Below are positions 52,941 to 62,549 of a DNA stretch of 64,000 nt, in pieces. Origin of the DNA: Acetobacter sp. UBA5411 (GTDB taxonomy: Bacteria; Pseudomonadota; Alphaproteobacteria; Acetobacterales; Acetobacteraceae); assembly GCF_002409645.1 (NCBI RefSeq), contig NZ_DHNR01000041.1, positions 62,495 through 126,494 on the forward strand, in the 5' to 3' direction. Every line of letters starts with the position of its first letter. Position 1 is the stretch's first letter. The notes under the pieces were generated by a model that was given only the letters and a program-made list of their open reading frames with translations, made no database searches and was not told where the DNA came from. A program made the position numbers and the translations under genes.

Positions 52941-54491
52941 ATGGATCTGAACAATGCACTGTCCATCGCCACCAGCGGGCTGGAAGGCAATCAGTACGCG
53001 CTTGGTGTGCTGTCACAGAACGTCTCCAATGCCAGCACGACTGGTTATGTGGAAGAGGTTGCAAACCTCAACTCTGCAGATACGACGGGCACGGGCTCCG
53101 GCGTTTCGATTGGTCTGACAACGCGTAACGTCAATAATGCGCTGCAGAGTAGTCTTTACACGCAGAATGCCCAGGTTTCTGCATTGACGGTGCAGAATAA
53201 TTCCCTCTCCGCAATCACGGCGCTTCAGGGATCGACCAGTTCAGATTCAGGATCAAGCGCGACCTTGTCTGACGAGGTCGGCAATCTTTCCAATGCCATC
53301 ACGGCACTTGTTTCAACACCATCCGATGCAACGGCGAGAAGCACTGTCATCAGTAACGCGCAGACACTGGCGACATCCATCAACACGCTGTCATCAACCT
53401 ATCAGGCGCAGCGTCAGGCGGCGCAGGATTCAATTGTCTCTGAGGTATCTTCAGTCAATACGGATCTGACGACCATTGGTGTTCTGTCGAAGCAGATCAT
53501 GTCACTTAAAGTGCAGGGAATGAGCACGGCAGATCTGGAAAACCAGCGTGCTGCCGCCATGTCTGATCTCTCGTCGTATATGTCTGTCACATATACCGAG
53601 ACGTCCAAAGGAGACATGCTGGTCAAGACAGCCGACGGGACGCAGTTACCGACTTATCCGAAAGACAGCAATAACAGTGTGCTTTCCACTTATCCCACGA
53701 CTGATTCCAATAGTACGGGAACGTCCACGCTGGAACCCAGCTCGACCTGGCCGTTGACGACAGACGATGTAACCATCAGCGCGACCTCTTCCATCACGGC
53801 CTCGGATACCAGCAGTTATATTCCAGCCATCACGCTGGTCGGCAGCACAACTGATCTTACGTCTCATCTGACGGGTGGCGAGCTTGGAGCGAACATCGAT
53901 CTTCGTGACAATGTTTATCCGAAGATGCAGGCCCAGCTGGATTCTTTTGCCTCGACTCTTGCGACGCGGTTTAACGATCAGGGCGTTAAGTTGTTCACTG
54001 ATGCTTCCGGCGATGTGCCGGGATCAAGCACAACAGCCACTCCTCCTGATGGTATCGTAGGATTTTCGGGCACCATTCAGGTGGGAGATGCAATTGCTGC
54101 TGATCCTTCTTCATTATCTGAGGATGGATCGACGGACACGGCTGTGGCTCTGTTGCAGACAGCTCTTGGATCAGGCTCCCCTGCGGCTCCCGGTTCGGGA
54201 TTGGGTGTAAATGGCGACATTACTACCGGCTATAGCGGAAGTCAGACACTCGCCAATCTTGCGACGTCTTTGACGTCTGCTCAGGCTCAGGTGGCATCAT
54301 CGGCTACATCAAATCTCACGACGGCTACGTCCGTGCAATCTACGTTAACTACAAAGGTCTCGAATGTTTCGGGAGTTAATGTGGATAATGAGATGTCCAA
54401 CATCATTGCATTGCAAAATGCCTATACAGCGAATGCAAAAGTTGTCACAGCTGTGAAAGCTATGTTCACGGCGCTTCTGGATGCGGTGTAA
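52941..54491 (+). CDS. flgK: Flagellar hook-associated protein 1
   Basis: The 516-residue product has the HAP1 N terminus (LNNALSIATSGLEGNQYALG, then SQNVSNASTTGYVEE) and C terminus (NIIALQNAYTANAKVVTAVK). The middle has LENQRAAAMSDLSSYMSVTY and a long Ser/Thr-rich part. FlgK forms the junction between hook and filament with FlgL. The ATG at 52941 (AAGG upstream) gives the family-typical start; the frame is open to 52878 without support. FlgL follows after 5 bases. Confidence 0.93.
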   Translation: MDLNNALSIATSGLEGNQYALGVLSQNVSNASTTGYVEEVANLNSADTTGTGSGVSIGLTTRNVNNALQSSLYTQNAQVSALTVQNNSLSAITALQGSTSSDSGSSATLSDEVGNLSNAITALVSTPSDATARSTVISNAQTLATSINTLSSTYQAQRQAAQDSIVSEVSSVNTDLTTIGVLSKQIMSLKVQGMSTADLENQRAAAMSDLSSYMSVTYTETSKGDMLVKTADGTQLPTYPKDSNNSVLSTYPTTDSNSTGTSTLEPSSTWPLTTDDVTISATSSITASDTSSYIPAITLVGSTTDLTSHLTGGELGANIDLRDNVYPKMQAQLDSFASTLATRFNDQGVKLFTDASGDVPGSSTTATPPDGIVGFSGTIQVGDAIAADPSSLSEDGSTDTAVALLQTALGSGSPAAPGSGLGVNGDITTGYSGSQTLANLATSLTSAQAQVASSATSNLTTATSVQSTLTTKVSNVSGVNVDNEMSNIIALQNAYTANAKVVTAVKAMFTALLDAV

Positions 54492-54496
54492 AAATC

Positions 54497-55609
54497 ATGA
54501 GTACATCAGTTGGTCTCTATGGTGCGAGTGGTACGGCATATGTGTTGCAGCAGGCAGTCAGTACTCTGACTGACCAGCAGACGGCACTTGTCGCTCAGGC
54601 GACAACTGGGGTGGTGTCTGACACATATGCTGGTCTTGGAGATCAGCGGGGGCAGGCGTTGAGTCTGCAACCGCAGATTACTGCGATTTCTACCTGGCAA
54701 ACCTCCATCAGTGGCGCGCAGACGAATTTGAGTGTGACTCAAAGCGCCCTTACGGAAATCACATCGCTCAACACCACATTACAAAACGACTTGCTTTCTC
54801 TGAATGGCACGTATGGAAAAGAAACTCTGGCTACAGTTGCCGCCAGTGCACAGACGGCTTTGTCTGAATTGGGTGATTATCTGAACGCCCAGGGCAGCAC
54901 CGGCTATGTCTTTGCCGGGACTGATGTCAATAATGCTCCGGTTACTGATGCAGGGGGGCTGGCAAACAGCACTCTTGCCACGGTGACATCGGACGTTGTC
55001 AGTCAGTTGGATACACTGGGGGCTTCATCGGTTCTTGAAACAGCAACATCTTACGCTTCAAGTGGGGCAACTTATACCTCCGCTGATGGCACAACAGTCA
55101 ATCTGTCAGTGTTTTCTTCCGCGCTGTCCACAGATCCCAGTTCTGCAAAAGGGCTTGAAACAAAAGCTGTTGTCGGACAGTCCTCTGTCATCAATGTTGG
55201 CATGGTCGCGACAGAAGGTACAACGCCGACAAGTTCTCAAACGACAACGACAGGATCTGCTATCCGGGATCTGATGCGTAATCTGATGATTGTTGCCTCT
55301 CTTGGAAGTGCTGATACATCCAGCAGCAATTTTTCTGATCTTGTAACTCAGTTGAAAGCGTCAACTAATACAGTGGGGACGGAGTTGAGTAATCAGGAGG
55401 GAACTCTTGGGCTTATGCAGAGCTCTCTGACAACTCAGTCGACAAACCTTTCAACTATGAGCACGATGCTCACGTCTCAGCTATCAGACATCAAGGATGT
55501 TGATATCGCAGCTGTTTCTGTCCAGACAGGCAATGTTCAGGATCAGTTGATGGCATCCTATACGCTGATCTCTGATCTCAAAGGTATGACGCTGGCAAGC
55601 TATATATAA
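54497..55609 (+). CDS. flgL: Flagellar hook-associated protein 3
   Basis: The 370-residue product resembles flagellin and FlgL ends: QQAVSTLTDQQTALVAQATTG near the start, LGDYLNAQGSTGYVFAGTDV in the middle and VDIAAVSVQTGNVQDQLMAS at the end. It joins FlgK to the filament. With 5 bases between genes and no ribosome binding site of note, translation is likely coupled to flgK. No flagellin gene is in the window. Confidence 0.9.
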   Translation: MSTSVGLYGASGTAYVLQQAVSTLTDQQTALVAQATTGVVSDTYAGLGDQRGQALSLQPQITAISTWQTSISGAQTNLSVTQSALTEITSLNTTLQNDLLSLNGTYGKETLATVAASAQTALSELGDYLNAQGSTGYVFAGTDVNNAPVTDAGGLANSTLATVTSDVVSQLDTLGASSVLETATSYASSGATYTSADGTTVNLSVFSSALSTDPSSAKGLETKAVVGQSSVINVGMVATEGTTPTSSQTTTTGSAIRDLMRNLMIVASLGSADTSSSNFSDLVTQLKASTNTVGTELSNQEGTLGLMQSSLTTQSTNLSTMSTMLTSQLSDIKDVDIAAVSVQTGNVQDQLMASYTLISDLKGMTLASYI

Positions 55610-55668
55610 TGTAGACTTTTGGATATTATGTTGCGGAAGAGGTCTTAATTTACCCTTCCGCTCAATAC

Positions 55669-56931
55669 TCAAAAACCAATCATGGCATCGCCACCGAATG
55701 TGAACATGCCACTGTTACGGTTGTCGTTGAACGGTGTCGTCCCATTCAGCGAGCGATCAAAGCGGACTTCCGGACGAATTGCGAAATAACCGTAGTCTTT
55801 GCTCAGAGAAGTCCTGTAGGTTACGCCCAATGTCATGGCGCCGTAAGTGGTGGGCGGAGCACTCTCTGTCGGTGCTGAACGTCCCGCAATAGCGTTCATG
55901 TAGCCTTCATTGCTCAAAAAATTGGCGACCATCAGCCCTGTGTTGTCGCGATAAATCTCACCTCGATAATTGAAGGTCAGATTTTTCATGAAATTCCAGC
56001 TGAGATAGGAAACAAAACTTTCCGTATCGGCTCTCAGTCCGTCATCATGCATATAATTGAATTCACCGGTCAAAGTAACGGTGGGAGTAATTTTATAAAT
56101 GGCCGTAAGATCATTCCAGAAGCGCAGATCTTCATTGGCACCATGATGAAAGGCGATACGAGAGTCTTCAGAGCCAAAGCGGCTTAATTCCGTTATGGTC
56201 AGCTTGCCATGTGCAAGATTATTCAACGTGATGCCCGCGTATCCAGCTGGCGCGCTGTTGTTGTCGCTCCGTCCGAATGTCGTCTGATTGCCGGTATCAA
56301 TGCCAGTGAGCACGTCAATCATGGGAGTGACATGAATAGTGGCCATCATCCCGACATGCTGAAAGGGCACGGAATATTGGCCCGTATAGCTGAATGTATA
56401 AAATGGCCGTGCGTTTGGATCGAACGCTTCCAGTCCCATGGGGGCTTGAAGGATGCCGGCGTGCATATCGACGCCCAGCTTGGTGAACCACGGTAGATGA
56501 GCGTCCACCTGCGCATGGGAGGGGATGATCTGATAGCGCGAATTGAAAGCCCGGTCGGAAATACCGAGAAGATGGTAATACCGTGAGTCTGAACCGTAGG
56601 ACGCTTCAAGGTTAAAACCGAAGCTGTAGCCATCAGTCGTTGTGTCGATGTCATGTGCCAGCGTCAGGGCAAACTGATTGAGCTGTGCCTGATTGGCATG
56701 GTCGCCAATAAAGTTGCCGAAATTGATACCGTTATCGGGGCGGGCCGGATTGGCGGATATGCCTCCGTCGATACGACCGGCTAGCGTAATACCCCGCCAC
56801 CATTCCTCGAAGCCAGTTGCTTCAGTGCTTTTGGTAAATAACGGAATTGCGGCGTAGCCTGAAATGGAACCGCCCGTCATCAGAAGAGCCAATGCAGGGA
56901 GAAGGGCTGGTTTCCATTTTGATATTGGCAT
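55669..56931 (-). CDS. Outer membrane porin (BBP2-like)
   Basis: The 420-residue product from the ATG at 56931 (AGGA 6 bases upstream) has a signal peptide ending in GYAA and a full-length barrel. Its parts align along their length with the interrupted porin at 6296, including HAQVDAHLPWFTKLGVDMH and PEVRFDRSLNGTTPFND near the end. The final residues end in Phe, as for many outer membrane proteins. Members of this family are porins of unknown or carbohydrate selectivity. No gene neighbour points to its substrate. It shows what the interrupted copy should encode. Confidence 0.82.
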   Translation of the reverse strand: MPISKWKPALLPALALLMTGGSISGYAAIPLFTKSTEATGFEEWWRGITLAGRIDGGISANPARPDNGINFGNFIGDHANQAQLNQFALTLAHDIDTTTDGYSFGFNLEASYGSDSRYYHLLGISDRAFNSRYQIIPSHAQVDAHLPWFTKLGVDMHAGILQAPMGLEAFDPNARPFYTFSYTGQYSVPFQHVGMMATIHVTPMIDVLTGIDTGNQTTFGRSDNNSAPAGYAGITLNNLAHGKLTITELSRFGSEDSRIAFHHGANEDLRFWNDLTAIYKITPTVTLTGEFNYMHDDGLRADTESFVSYLSWNFMKNLTFNYRGEIYRDNTGLMVANFLSNEGYMNAIAGRSAPTESAPPTTYGAMTLGVTYRTSLSKDYGYFAIRPEVRFDRSLNGTTPFNDNRNSGMFTFGGDAMIGF

Positions 56932-57299
56932 TTCTATTCCTGTGTTGCGGAGAAAACGCAACTCTCCGCCGATGGCGCATTTCAGTATGACACGATCATA
57001 AGGGTAAAATCATTTGAATGTGAAACAAAAAAACACAAATCGCCTTTTTGTATCATCTTTGGATACGAAAAGACCTTTTGAAAACATGGTGAGATATCGG
57101 AAACAAGCGCGGCCATTCCGGTTGCGCTTCTGATATATATTTCCCCTCGTGCTGGTCTTGTGGAGGGAGCTTTTTCCCGCTGACTTTAAGGGTAGAGACT
57201 CATCACGCCTCTTATTTGCAGAGGATATTTGTAAAGACGTGATGGATTCAGGTATTCAGCTGTTAACTTGCAAGAATAGATGCGCTCGTTAATCCCGTG
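56932..57299. other. Intergenic region between ftsY and the porin gene
   Basis: These 368 bases are AT-rich near the porin and carry its promoter on the minus strand. I see no hairpin with a T tail after ftsY and no conserved RNA. The gap holds no supportable ORF. Confidence 0.35.
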
Positions 57300-58259
57300 T
57301 TATTCAGATGGGGATTGTTCAGCTGTCTCTTCAACAGTCGTCGTCGAAATCTCTGTCTTACCAACAAGACCCCGCGCAAACTCCTGTGCCGAGAAAGGAC
57401 GTAAATCCTCAGCCTTCTCTCCAACGCCAACGGCATGGATCGGTAACTTGAACTGATCAGCCAGCGCCACCACGATGCCACCACGGGCCGAGCCATCCAG
57501 CTTGGTTACGATTAGGCCTGTGACGTTCACCAGTTCACGGAAGACGCGCACCTGTTCAATCGCGTTCTGCCCGGTTGTCGCATCAAGCACCAAAATGACG
57601 GAGTGGGGCGCTGTCTCGTCAAACTTCTTCATCACACGGATGATCTTGGCCAGCTCCTCCATCAGAGCGCCCTTGTTGTGCAGGCGTCCGGCCGTGTCGA
57701 TCAGAAGCAGGTCCGCACCTTCTTCCTTGCCGCGCTTGAGAGCCTCAAAGGCAAGTCCCGCAGCGTCGGCCTCAGGCTTGCCTGCAATGACCGGCACACC
57801 TGTCCGCTCACCCCAGACCTGAAGCTGTTCAACAGCGGCGGCACGGAAGGTATCGCCCGCCACCATGATGACTTTCTTGCCCTGCTCGCTGAAATAGCGG
57901 CCCATCTTGCCGATGGTAGTGGTTTTGCCGGTGCCATTAACCCCGACCATCAGCACGACATGGGGCTTGAGCTTCGGGTCCGGCTCGAAAGGGATCGCGA
58001 CTGGCGTCAGAACTCGCGCGATTTCATCCGCGAGTGTTTGCCGGATTTCATCGTCCGTGACTTCCGCGCCAAAACGCGTGCTGCGGAAGGATTCGATGAC
58101 CCGTTCCGCAACTTCCGGGCCGAGATCCGCCGCGATCAGGTGATCTTCCAGATCTTCCAGTGCCGCTTCGTCGAGCTTGCGCTTGGTGAAGACGCTGCTG
58201 AGTTTCTGGGTGGAGCGCGACAGCCCCTGCTTGAGACGGGAGAAAAATCCGAGTGCCAT
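57300..58259 (-). CDS. ftsY: Signal recognition particle receptor FtsY
   Basis: The 319-residue product has the SRP GTPase layout: an N domain (ALGFFSRLKQGLSRSTQKLS and on) and a G domain. The P-loop reads GVNGTGKTTTIGK, followed by DTAGRLHNKGALMEEL, TKLDGSARGG and GVGEKAEDLRPFSA. It docks ribosome-SRP complexes to the inner membrane. The acidic A domain of E. coli FtsY is absent, as usual in alphaproteobacteria. It is the last gene of the dapF-mtaB-ftsY unit, with 2 bases between it and mtaB. Confidence 0.97.
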   Translation of the reverse strand: MALGFFSRLKQGLSRSTQKLSSVFTKRKLDEAALEDLEDHLIAADLGPEVAERVIESFRSTRFGAEVTDDEIRQTLADEIARVLTPVAIPFEPDPKLKPHVVLMVGVNGTGKTTTIGKMGRYFSEQGKKVIMVAGDTFRAAAVEQLQVWGERTGVPVIAGKPEADAAGLAFEALKRGKEEGADLLLIDTAGRLHNKGALMEELAKIIRVMKKFDETAPHSVILVLDATTGQNAIEQVRVFRELVNVTGLIVTKLDGSARGGIVVALADQFKLPIHAVGVGEKAEDLRPFSAQEFARGLVGKTEISTTTVEETAEQSPSE

Positions 58260-58261
58260 GA

Positions 58262-59554
58262 CTATACGATCTCCGCCACAAGCCCTTTTTCGTCAACCGC
58301 TACGGGACGCAGAACTTCAATGCGCCCCATCTCGGACTGACCCCGCGCCAGCCGGACCGGGGCGAATTCCTCGCTGTGACCGCTTTCCGGGGTTTCCATC
58401 AGAACGCGTAGTTCACGGCCGAACAGGCTCCTGAAATAGTTCTGCGCCGACTGTTCGCCGACAGCACGCACCCGGGCGGCGCGGGCCTTGCGTTCGACAA
58501 CCGGCACGGCGGGCATCTTCGCGGCAGGAGTGCCGGGACGGGCGCTATAGGGGAAAACGTGCAGATAGGGCAGGGCGGCCTGCTCAAGGAAAGTGAGTGT
58601 TTCCTCGAACAGCACTTCGTCTTCGGTCGGGAAGCCGGCGATCAGGTCAGCGCCAATGCCGATCTCGGGCCGGATCGACCGTGCCCGTTCAATGACAGAG
58701 GCTGCGTCTGCAACCAGATGACGCCGCTTCATTCGCTTGAGGATCATGTCTGATCCAGCCTGCAGGGACAGATGCAGGTAAGGCATAAAGCGGGGCTCGT
58801 TTTCCAGCAGACGCCAGATATCCTCGTCGATCTCGACCGGATCGACGGAGGACAGCCGCAGCCGTTCCAGTTCCGGCACCAATGCAAGCAGACGTCGGCA
58901 CAACTGACCGAGTTGAGGTGTGCCAGGTAGATCGTCACCCCAGGAGGTGATGTCCACGCCGGTCAGCACGACTTCCCGATAACCTGACGCCACGAGCGCA
59001 CGCACCTGTTCCACCACCACGCCGACCGGCACGGAGCGGGAAGGACCACGTCCATAAGGAATGATGCAGAATGTGCAGCGATGGTCGCAGCCCTGCTGCA
59101 CCTGCACGAAAGCGCGGGTGCGTCCGGCGAATTCTGTCACCAGATGCGCGGCAGTCTCCTTGGCAGCCATGATATCGGACACGGCATTGCCGGACCCGAG
59201 GGCAGGGAGGCTCCAGCTTTCGGCTTTTAGCTTGTCCTCGTTGCCCAGCACGCGCGTCACGCCGGGAATAGAGGCCCAGCGGTCCGGATTGATCTGCGCA
59301 GCGCAGCCTGTCACGACGATGCGGGCATCCGGACGCTCACGATGTGCGCGGCGGATGGCCTGCCGCGCCTGCCGCTCGGCCTCGTTGGTCACGGCGCAGG
59401 TGTTGACGATGATGACATCCTCCAGCGCCGCCGCATGGCCTCGCATGACCTCACTCTCATAGGTGTTGAGGCGGCAGCCGAAAGTCAGGATATCCACGCC
59501 CTGTGTTGCGTTGGGCGTGTCGTCCGCCGGCATGTCCGGAGGGGTGTCAGTCAT
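58262..59554 (-). CDS. mtaB: tRNA t6A37 methylthiotransferase MtaB
   Basis: The 430-residue product belongs to the MiaB/MtaB group. Three N-terminal cysteines (27, 53 and 84; TFGCRLN, NTCAVTN and VTGCAAQ) bind the auxiliary cluster, and Cys156, Cys160 and Cys163 in CDHRCTFC bind the radical SAM cluster. The CRLNTYES form of the first motif is typical of MtaB, which adds a methylthio group to t6A37 of tRNA. The C-terminal TRAM-like region is present. It overlaps dapF by 4 bases. Confidence 0.94.
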   Translation of the reverse strand: MTDTPPDMPADDTPNATQGVDILTFGCRLNTYESEVMRGHAAALEDVIIVNTCAVTNEAERQARQAIRRAHRERPDARIVVTGCAAQINPDRWASIPGVTRVLGNEDKLKAESWSLPALGSGNAVSDIMAAKETAAHLVTEFAGRTRAFVQVQQGCDHRCTFCIIPYGRGPSRSVPVGVVVEQVRALVASGYREVVLTGVDITSWGDDLPGTPQLGQLCRRLLALVPELERLRLSSVDPVEIDEDIWRLLENEPRFMPYLHLSLQAGSDMILKRMKRRHLVADAASVIERARSIRPEIGIGADLIAGFPTEDEVLFEETLTFLEQAALPYLHVFPYSARPGTPAAKMPAVPVVERKARAARVRAVGEQSAQNYFRSLFGRELRVLMETPESGHSEEFAPVRLARGQSEMGRIEVLRPVAVDEKGLVAEIV

Positions 59555-60387
59555 TTTGGATAGGCCTCGAGATCGACGGTCCCTTCAAAGGCAAGCTGGG
59601 CGGGACCGGTCATCAGCACATGATCGTTGGCATCCCATGCGATAACCATCTCCCCGCCGTCAACCTCTACTGTCATGCGGCGTTCTCCCAGACCACGTCG
59701 GGCGGCGTTCACGACGGCCGCGCAGGCGCCGGAACCGCAGGCCAAGGTGAAGCCCGCGCCACGTTCCCAGACCCGCAGTCGCATCCGGTCCGGCGCGTCG
59801 ATACGGGCAAAGCCGATATTGGCGCGATCGGGGAAAATCGGATCGACTTCCAGTGTCGGACCGCGCTCCGCTTCCGACAGATCCTCTACAAAGAAAGTCG
59901 CGTGCGGATTGCCCATGGAAAGAGCCGCGGGCTCGCCCGCAAGAGGGAGGCGGAGTGTGTCGGCTGGTTTGGCCAACGGCACCGCCTGCCAGTCAGTCTG
60001 GGGGCAGCCCATATCGACCGTGACAACAGCGCCCCCCATTGCGTCGCGGGACAGCACTTCTGCTTTCAAAAGCCCGTTGCGGGTTTCGAAGGTTAGGCTG
60101 TCAGTGTCGCGTTCCTGTCCAATCAGACTGGCGACGCAGCGGGAGGCATTGCCGCAGGCTCCGGCCTCGCTGCCGTCAGGATTGAAAAAGCGCACAAAAA
60201 CAGCGGCTTTATCGTCTGAGGTCGCTGAGAGAGTGACGAACTGGTCGCAGCCAATTCCACGCCTGCGATCGGCCAGACTGGCGATGCGCGTGGGTGTCAA
60301 GTCAAAAGAGCCCGACCTTTCGTCGATGATGACGAAGTCGTTGCCCAATCCATGCATCTTCTGAAAAAATGTCTTCATGTGTGACAT
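59551..60387 (-). CDS. dapF: Diaminopimelate epimerase
   Basis: The 278-residue product converts LL- to meso-diaminopimelate for lysine and peptidoglycan. The two catalytic cysteines are Cys78 in GACGNASRC and the one in ACGSGACAAV near residue 216. MHGLGNDFVIIDER at the start and GNPHATFFV in the middle are family landmarks. The first ATG at 60387 and an ATG at 60378 are both possible. It is the first gene of the leftward unit. Confidence 0.97.
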   Translation of the reverse strand: MSHMKTFFQKMHGLGNDFVIIDERSGSFDLTPTRIASLADRRRGIGCDQFVTLSATSDDKAAVFVRFFNPDGSEAGACGNASRCVASLIGQERDTDSLTFETRNGLLKAEVLSRDAMGGAVVTVDMGCPQTDWQAVPLAKPADTLRLPLAGEPAALSMGNPHATFFVEDLSEAERGPTLEVDPIFPDRANIGFARIDAPDRMRLRVWERGAGFTLACGSGACAAVVNAARRGLGERRMTVEVDGGEMVIAWDANDHVLMTGPAQLAFEGTVDLEAYPK

Positions 60388-60568
60388 TTAGGCCAAAAAC
60401 CTCCGGAATGCACGGTTTTACAGGAAAAAAGTGCTTTCGACGCATGGCGTGACCGGCTTCTTAAAATATTTTTTCGAATGACATTTTAAGGGTGTTTTAT
60501 TATCAAACGTAGGCAATAAGACATACTTTGACGCAAAACGCTTTCGAGAAAACGGACGCTCCTTCTCC

Positions 60569-62416
60569 ATGCCCCAATGCCCGACGTTTTTCCGCCGGAC
60601 CAGTGCTTCTCTGGCCTGTCTGCTTTGTGCGGGGGCCGCATTTTTTCCTCTCACGGCCTATGCCGATGAACAGAGTGAATCACTGGAGCTTATGGAGCAG
60701 CAGATTGCGCGAATCCAGCAGCAGCAGGCGCAACTGACCAAAGCCCTCATGGGCTTGCAGAAACAGCTTGTCGCAAGAAAGACAGCGGCGGCCAAAACGA
60801 CCACCAGTCACGCCGGTCTGAGCAAGGCTACGCGCCAGAAGATCATGACGGCCAATAATGAAACAGGGCCTGTTCCAGAGACAGAGATCGAAGAGCCGGT
60901 AAGAGTCACCTCACATGGTCATGAGCCGGAAGTGCGTCCAACTTTCGTGACGGACGATGTGCCCACGATGAAGACCGTCACCGCTCATCGTTCGGAAGAC
61001 ATGATTGCCCATACAGCGGAAAATGGTGTCGGACCGCATACGCGTGAAAGCGTGGGCGCGCAGGCCGCTGGTGCTGTGGGTGATCACGGGGTGTTTCATG
61101 TAGGGCCGGTGACGATCGCGCTCGGCGGTTTCGTTGACGCCGCAACTGTGCTGCAAAACCGTCAGATGTCGTCGGGCACCTTCACGTTCTGGTCCGGACT
61201 TCCGTTTAAGAACAGCCCGAACTATCACACGAACAGTTTCGAAGGTTCTGCGCGATATAGCCGTCTCTCGCTCATGCTCAGGGGCAATATCGACCAGTAC
61301 GAAACCATTTCCGGCTTCTTTGAAACCGATTTTGGTGCGGGTGCCGATACCACCAACGCCTATGAGAGTAACAGTTACTCCCCGCGTCTTCGGCAGGCCT
61401 ACCTTGTTTACGATAACAGCAAGGAAAACTTCCATTTTCTGGCCGGTCAGGCATGGAGCATGCTGACCCCTGGTCGTGCGGGCATCATTCCAAGGCAGGA
61501 AAGTCTGCCGGAAACGATCGACGCCGCGATGATCGCGGGTCAGACCTGGGCGCGCCAGTGGCAGGTCCGCATCACGCAGGATTTCTTCAAGCATAAGCTC
61601 TGGCTCGGTCTGTCCATCGAGAATCCCCAGACCCTGTATGATACGACCGGCTACACCACAGACGGGGATGAAAGGGTTCTCCTGCCGGGTGGCAAGGTGG
61701 CGACCATCAACAAGGATGGCACGGGCCTGACCAATAACGGACCGTTCTCGAACGAGATCGCGCCGGATGTCATCGGCAAAATCGCCTATGACCCGCGTTG
61801 GGGCCATTACGAAATCGAGGGTATTGCCCATTTCGCGCATGACCGCGTGTCATGGGTCGGTGGCGGACACAACTATACCGCGCCAACCGGCGGCGGCGGC
61901 GGTTCCATGATTCTTCCCGTTATTCCGCATAAGGTCGAAGTGCGGATCGCCGGTCTGGCGGGGTATGGCATTGGTCGATATGGCTCGGTTCTTCTGCCGG
62001 ATGCGACCATCAATGCCCAAGGCAAGCCGCAGCCACTGTTCTCGGCACAGGGAACGGCGGGCATCATCGCTCATCCCAGCTCGAGATTCGATGTCTATGG
62101 CTATTTCGGAACCCAGTGGGCCGGACGTAACTATTCCAACCTGAATGGTTCGGCCTACGGTTACGGCAACCCGAATGCAATGAATGCGGGCTGTAATATC
62201 GAAATGTCCTCAATGCCCTGCACGGCCAATATTCATAGTGTCATGGAAGGCACGATTGGCGCGTGGTGGCGTTTTTTCAAGGGACGGTACGGGACTGTCG
62301 AATTCGGAACCCAGCTAGCCTATTCCCGTGTGCAGGCCTATCAGGGAGTGGGTGGAAAACCGCATACTTCCGAAAGTCAGCTCTTCTTCGATTTTCGATA
62401 TTTGCCATTTCAGTAA
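60569..62416 (+). CDS. DcaP-like outer membrane porin with N-terminal coiled coil
   Basis: The 615-residue product has a signal peptide (ending LTAYADEQ), a Gln-rich coiled coil (about residues 38-66, LMEQQIARIQQQQAQLTKAL), a linker of about 110 residues and a beta-barrel from about residue 175. FEGSARYSRLSLMLRGNIDQ, ISGFFETDFGAG and FLAGQAWSMLTPGRAGI resemble DcaP-type trimeric porins. The end is Phe-Gln rather than a bare Phe. It is probably monocistronic, ending in a strong terminator. The transported solute is unknown. Confidence 0.8.
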   Translation: MPQCPTFFRRTSASLACLLCAGAAFFPLTAYADEQSESLELMEQQIARIQQQQAQLTKALMGLQKQLVARKTAAAKTTTSHAGLSKATRQKIMTANNETGPVPETEIEEPVRVTSHGHEPEVRPTFVTDDVPTMKTVTAHRSEDMIAHTAENGVGPHTRESVGAQAAGAVGDHGVFHVGPVTIALGGFVDAATVLQNRQMSSGTFTFWSGLPFKNSPNYHTNSFEGSARYSRLSLMLRGNIDQYETISGFFETDFGAGADTTNAYESNSYSPRLRQAYLVYDNSKENFHFLAGQAWSMLTPGRAGIIPRQESLPETIDAAMIAGQTWARQWQVRITQDFFKHKLWLGLSIENPQTLYDTTGYTTDGDERVLLPGGKVATINKDGTGLTNNGPFSNEIAPDVIGKIAYDPRWGHYEIEGIAHFAHDRVSWVGGGHNYTAPTGGGGGSMILPVIPHKVEVRIAGLAGYGIGRYGSVLLPDATINAQGKPQPLFSAQGTAGIIAHPSSRFDVYGYFGTQWAGRNYSNLNGSAYGYGNPNAMNAGCNIEMSSMPCTANIHSVMEGTIGAWWRFFKGRYGTVEFGTQLAYSRVQAYQGVGGKPHTSESQLFFDFRYLPFQ

Positions 62417-62438
62417 ATATGGCTGCATACAGGACATG

Positions 62439-62472
62439 CGGGCGCTCCTCTCCGGGCGCCCGTTGTTTTTTA
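62439..62472 (+). terminator. Intrinsic terminator of the DcaP-like porin gene
   Basis: 7-bp arms CGGGCGC and GCGCCCG with a 10-base loop are followed by TTGTTTTTTA. Confidence 0.85.
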
Positions 62473-62549
62473 TGAGCTGACGCTGGCTTTTCCCGAGATT
62501 TCTCTTTATGTCCGGCTTCCAGTCTCCCGTTCCAGGACCAATCTAAACC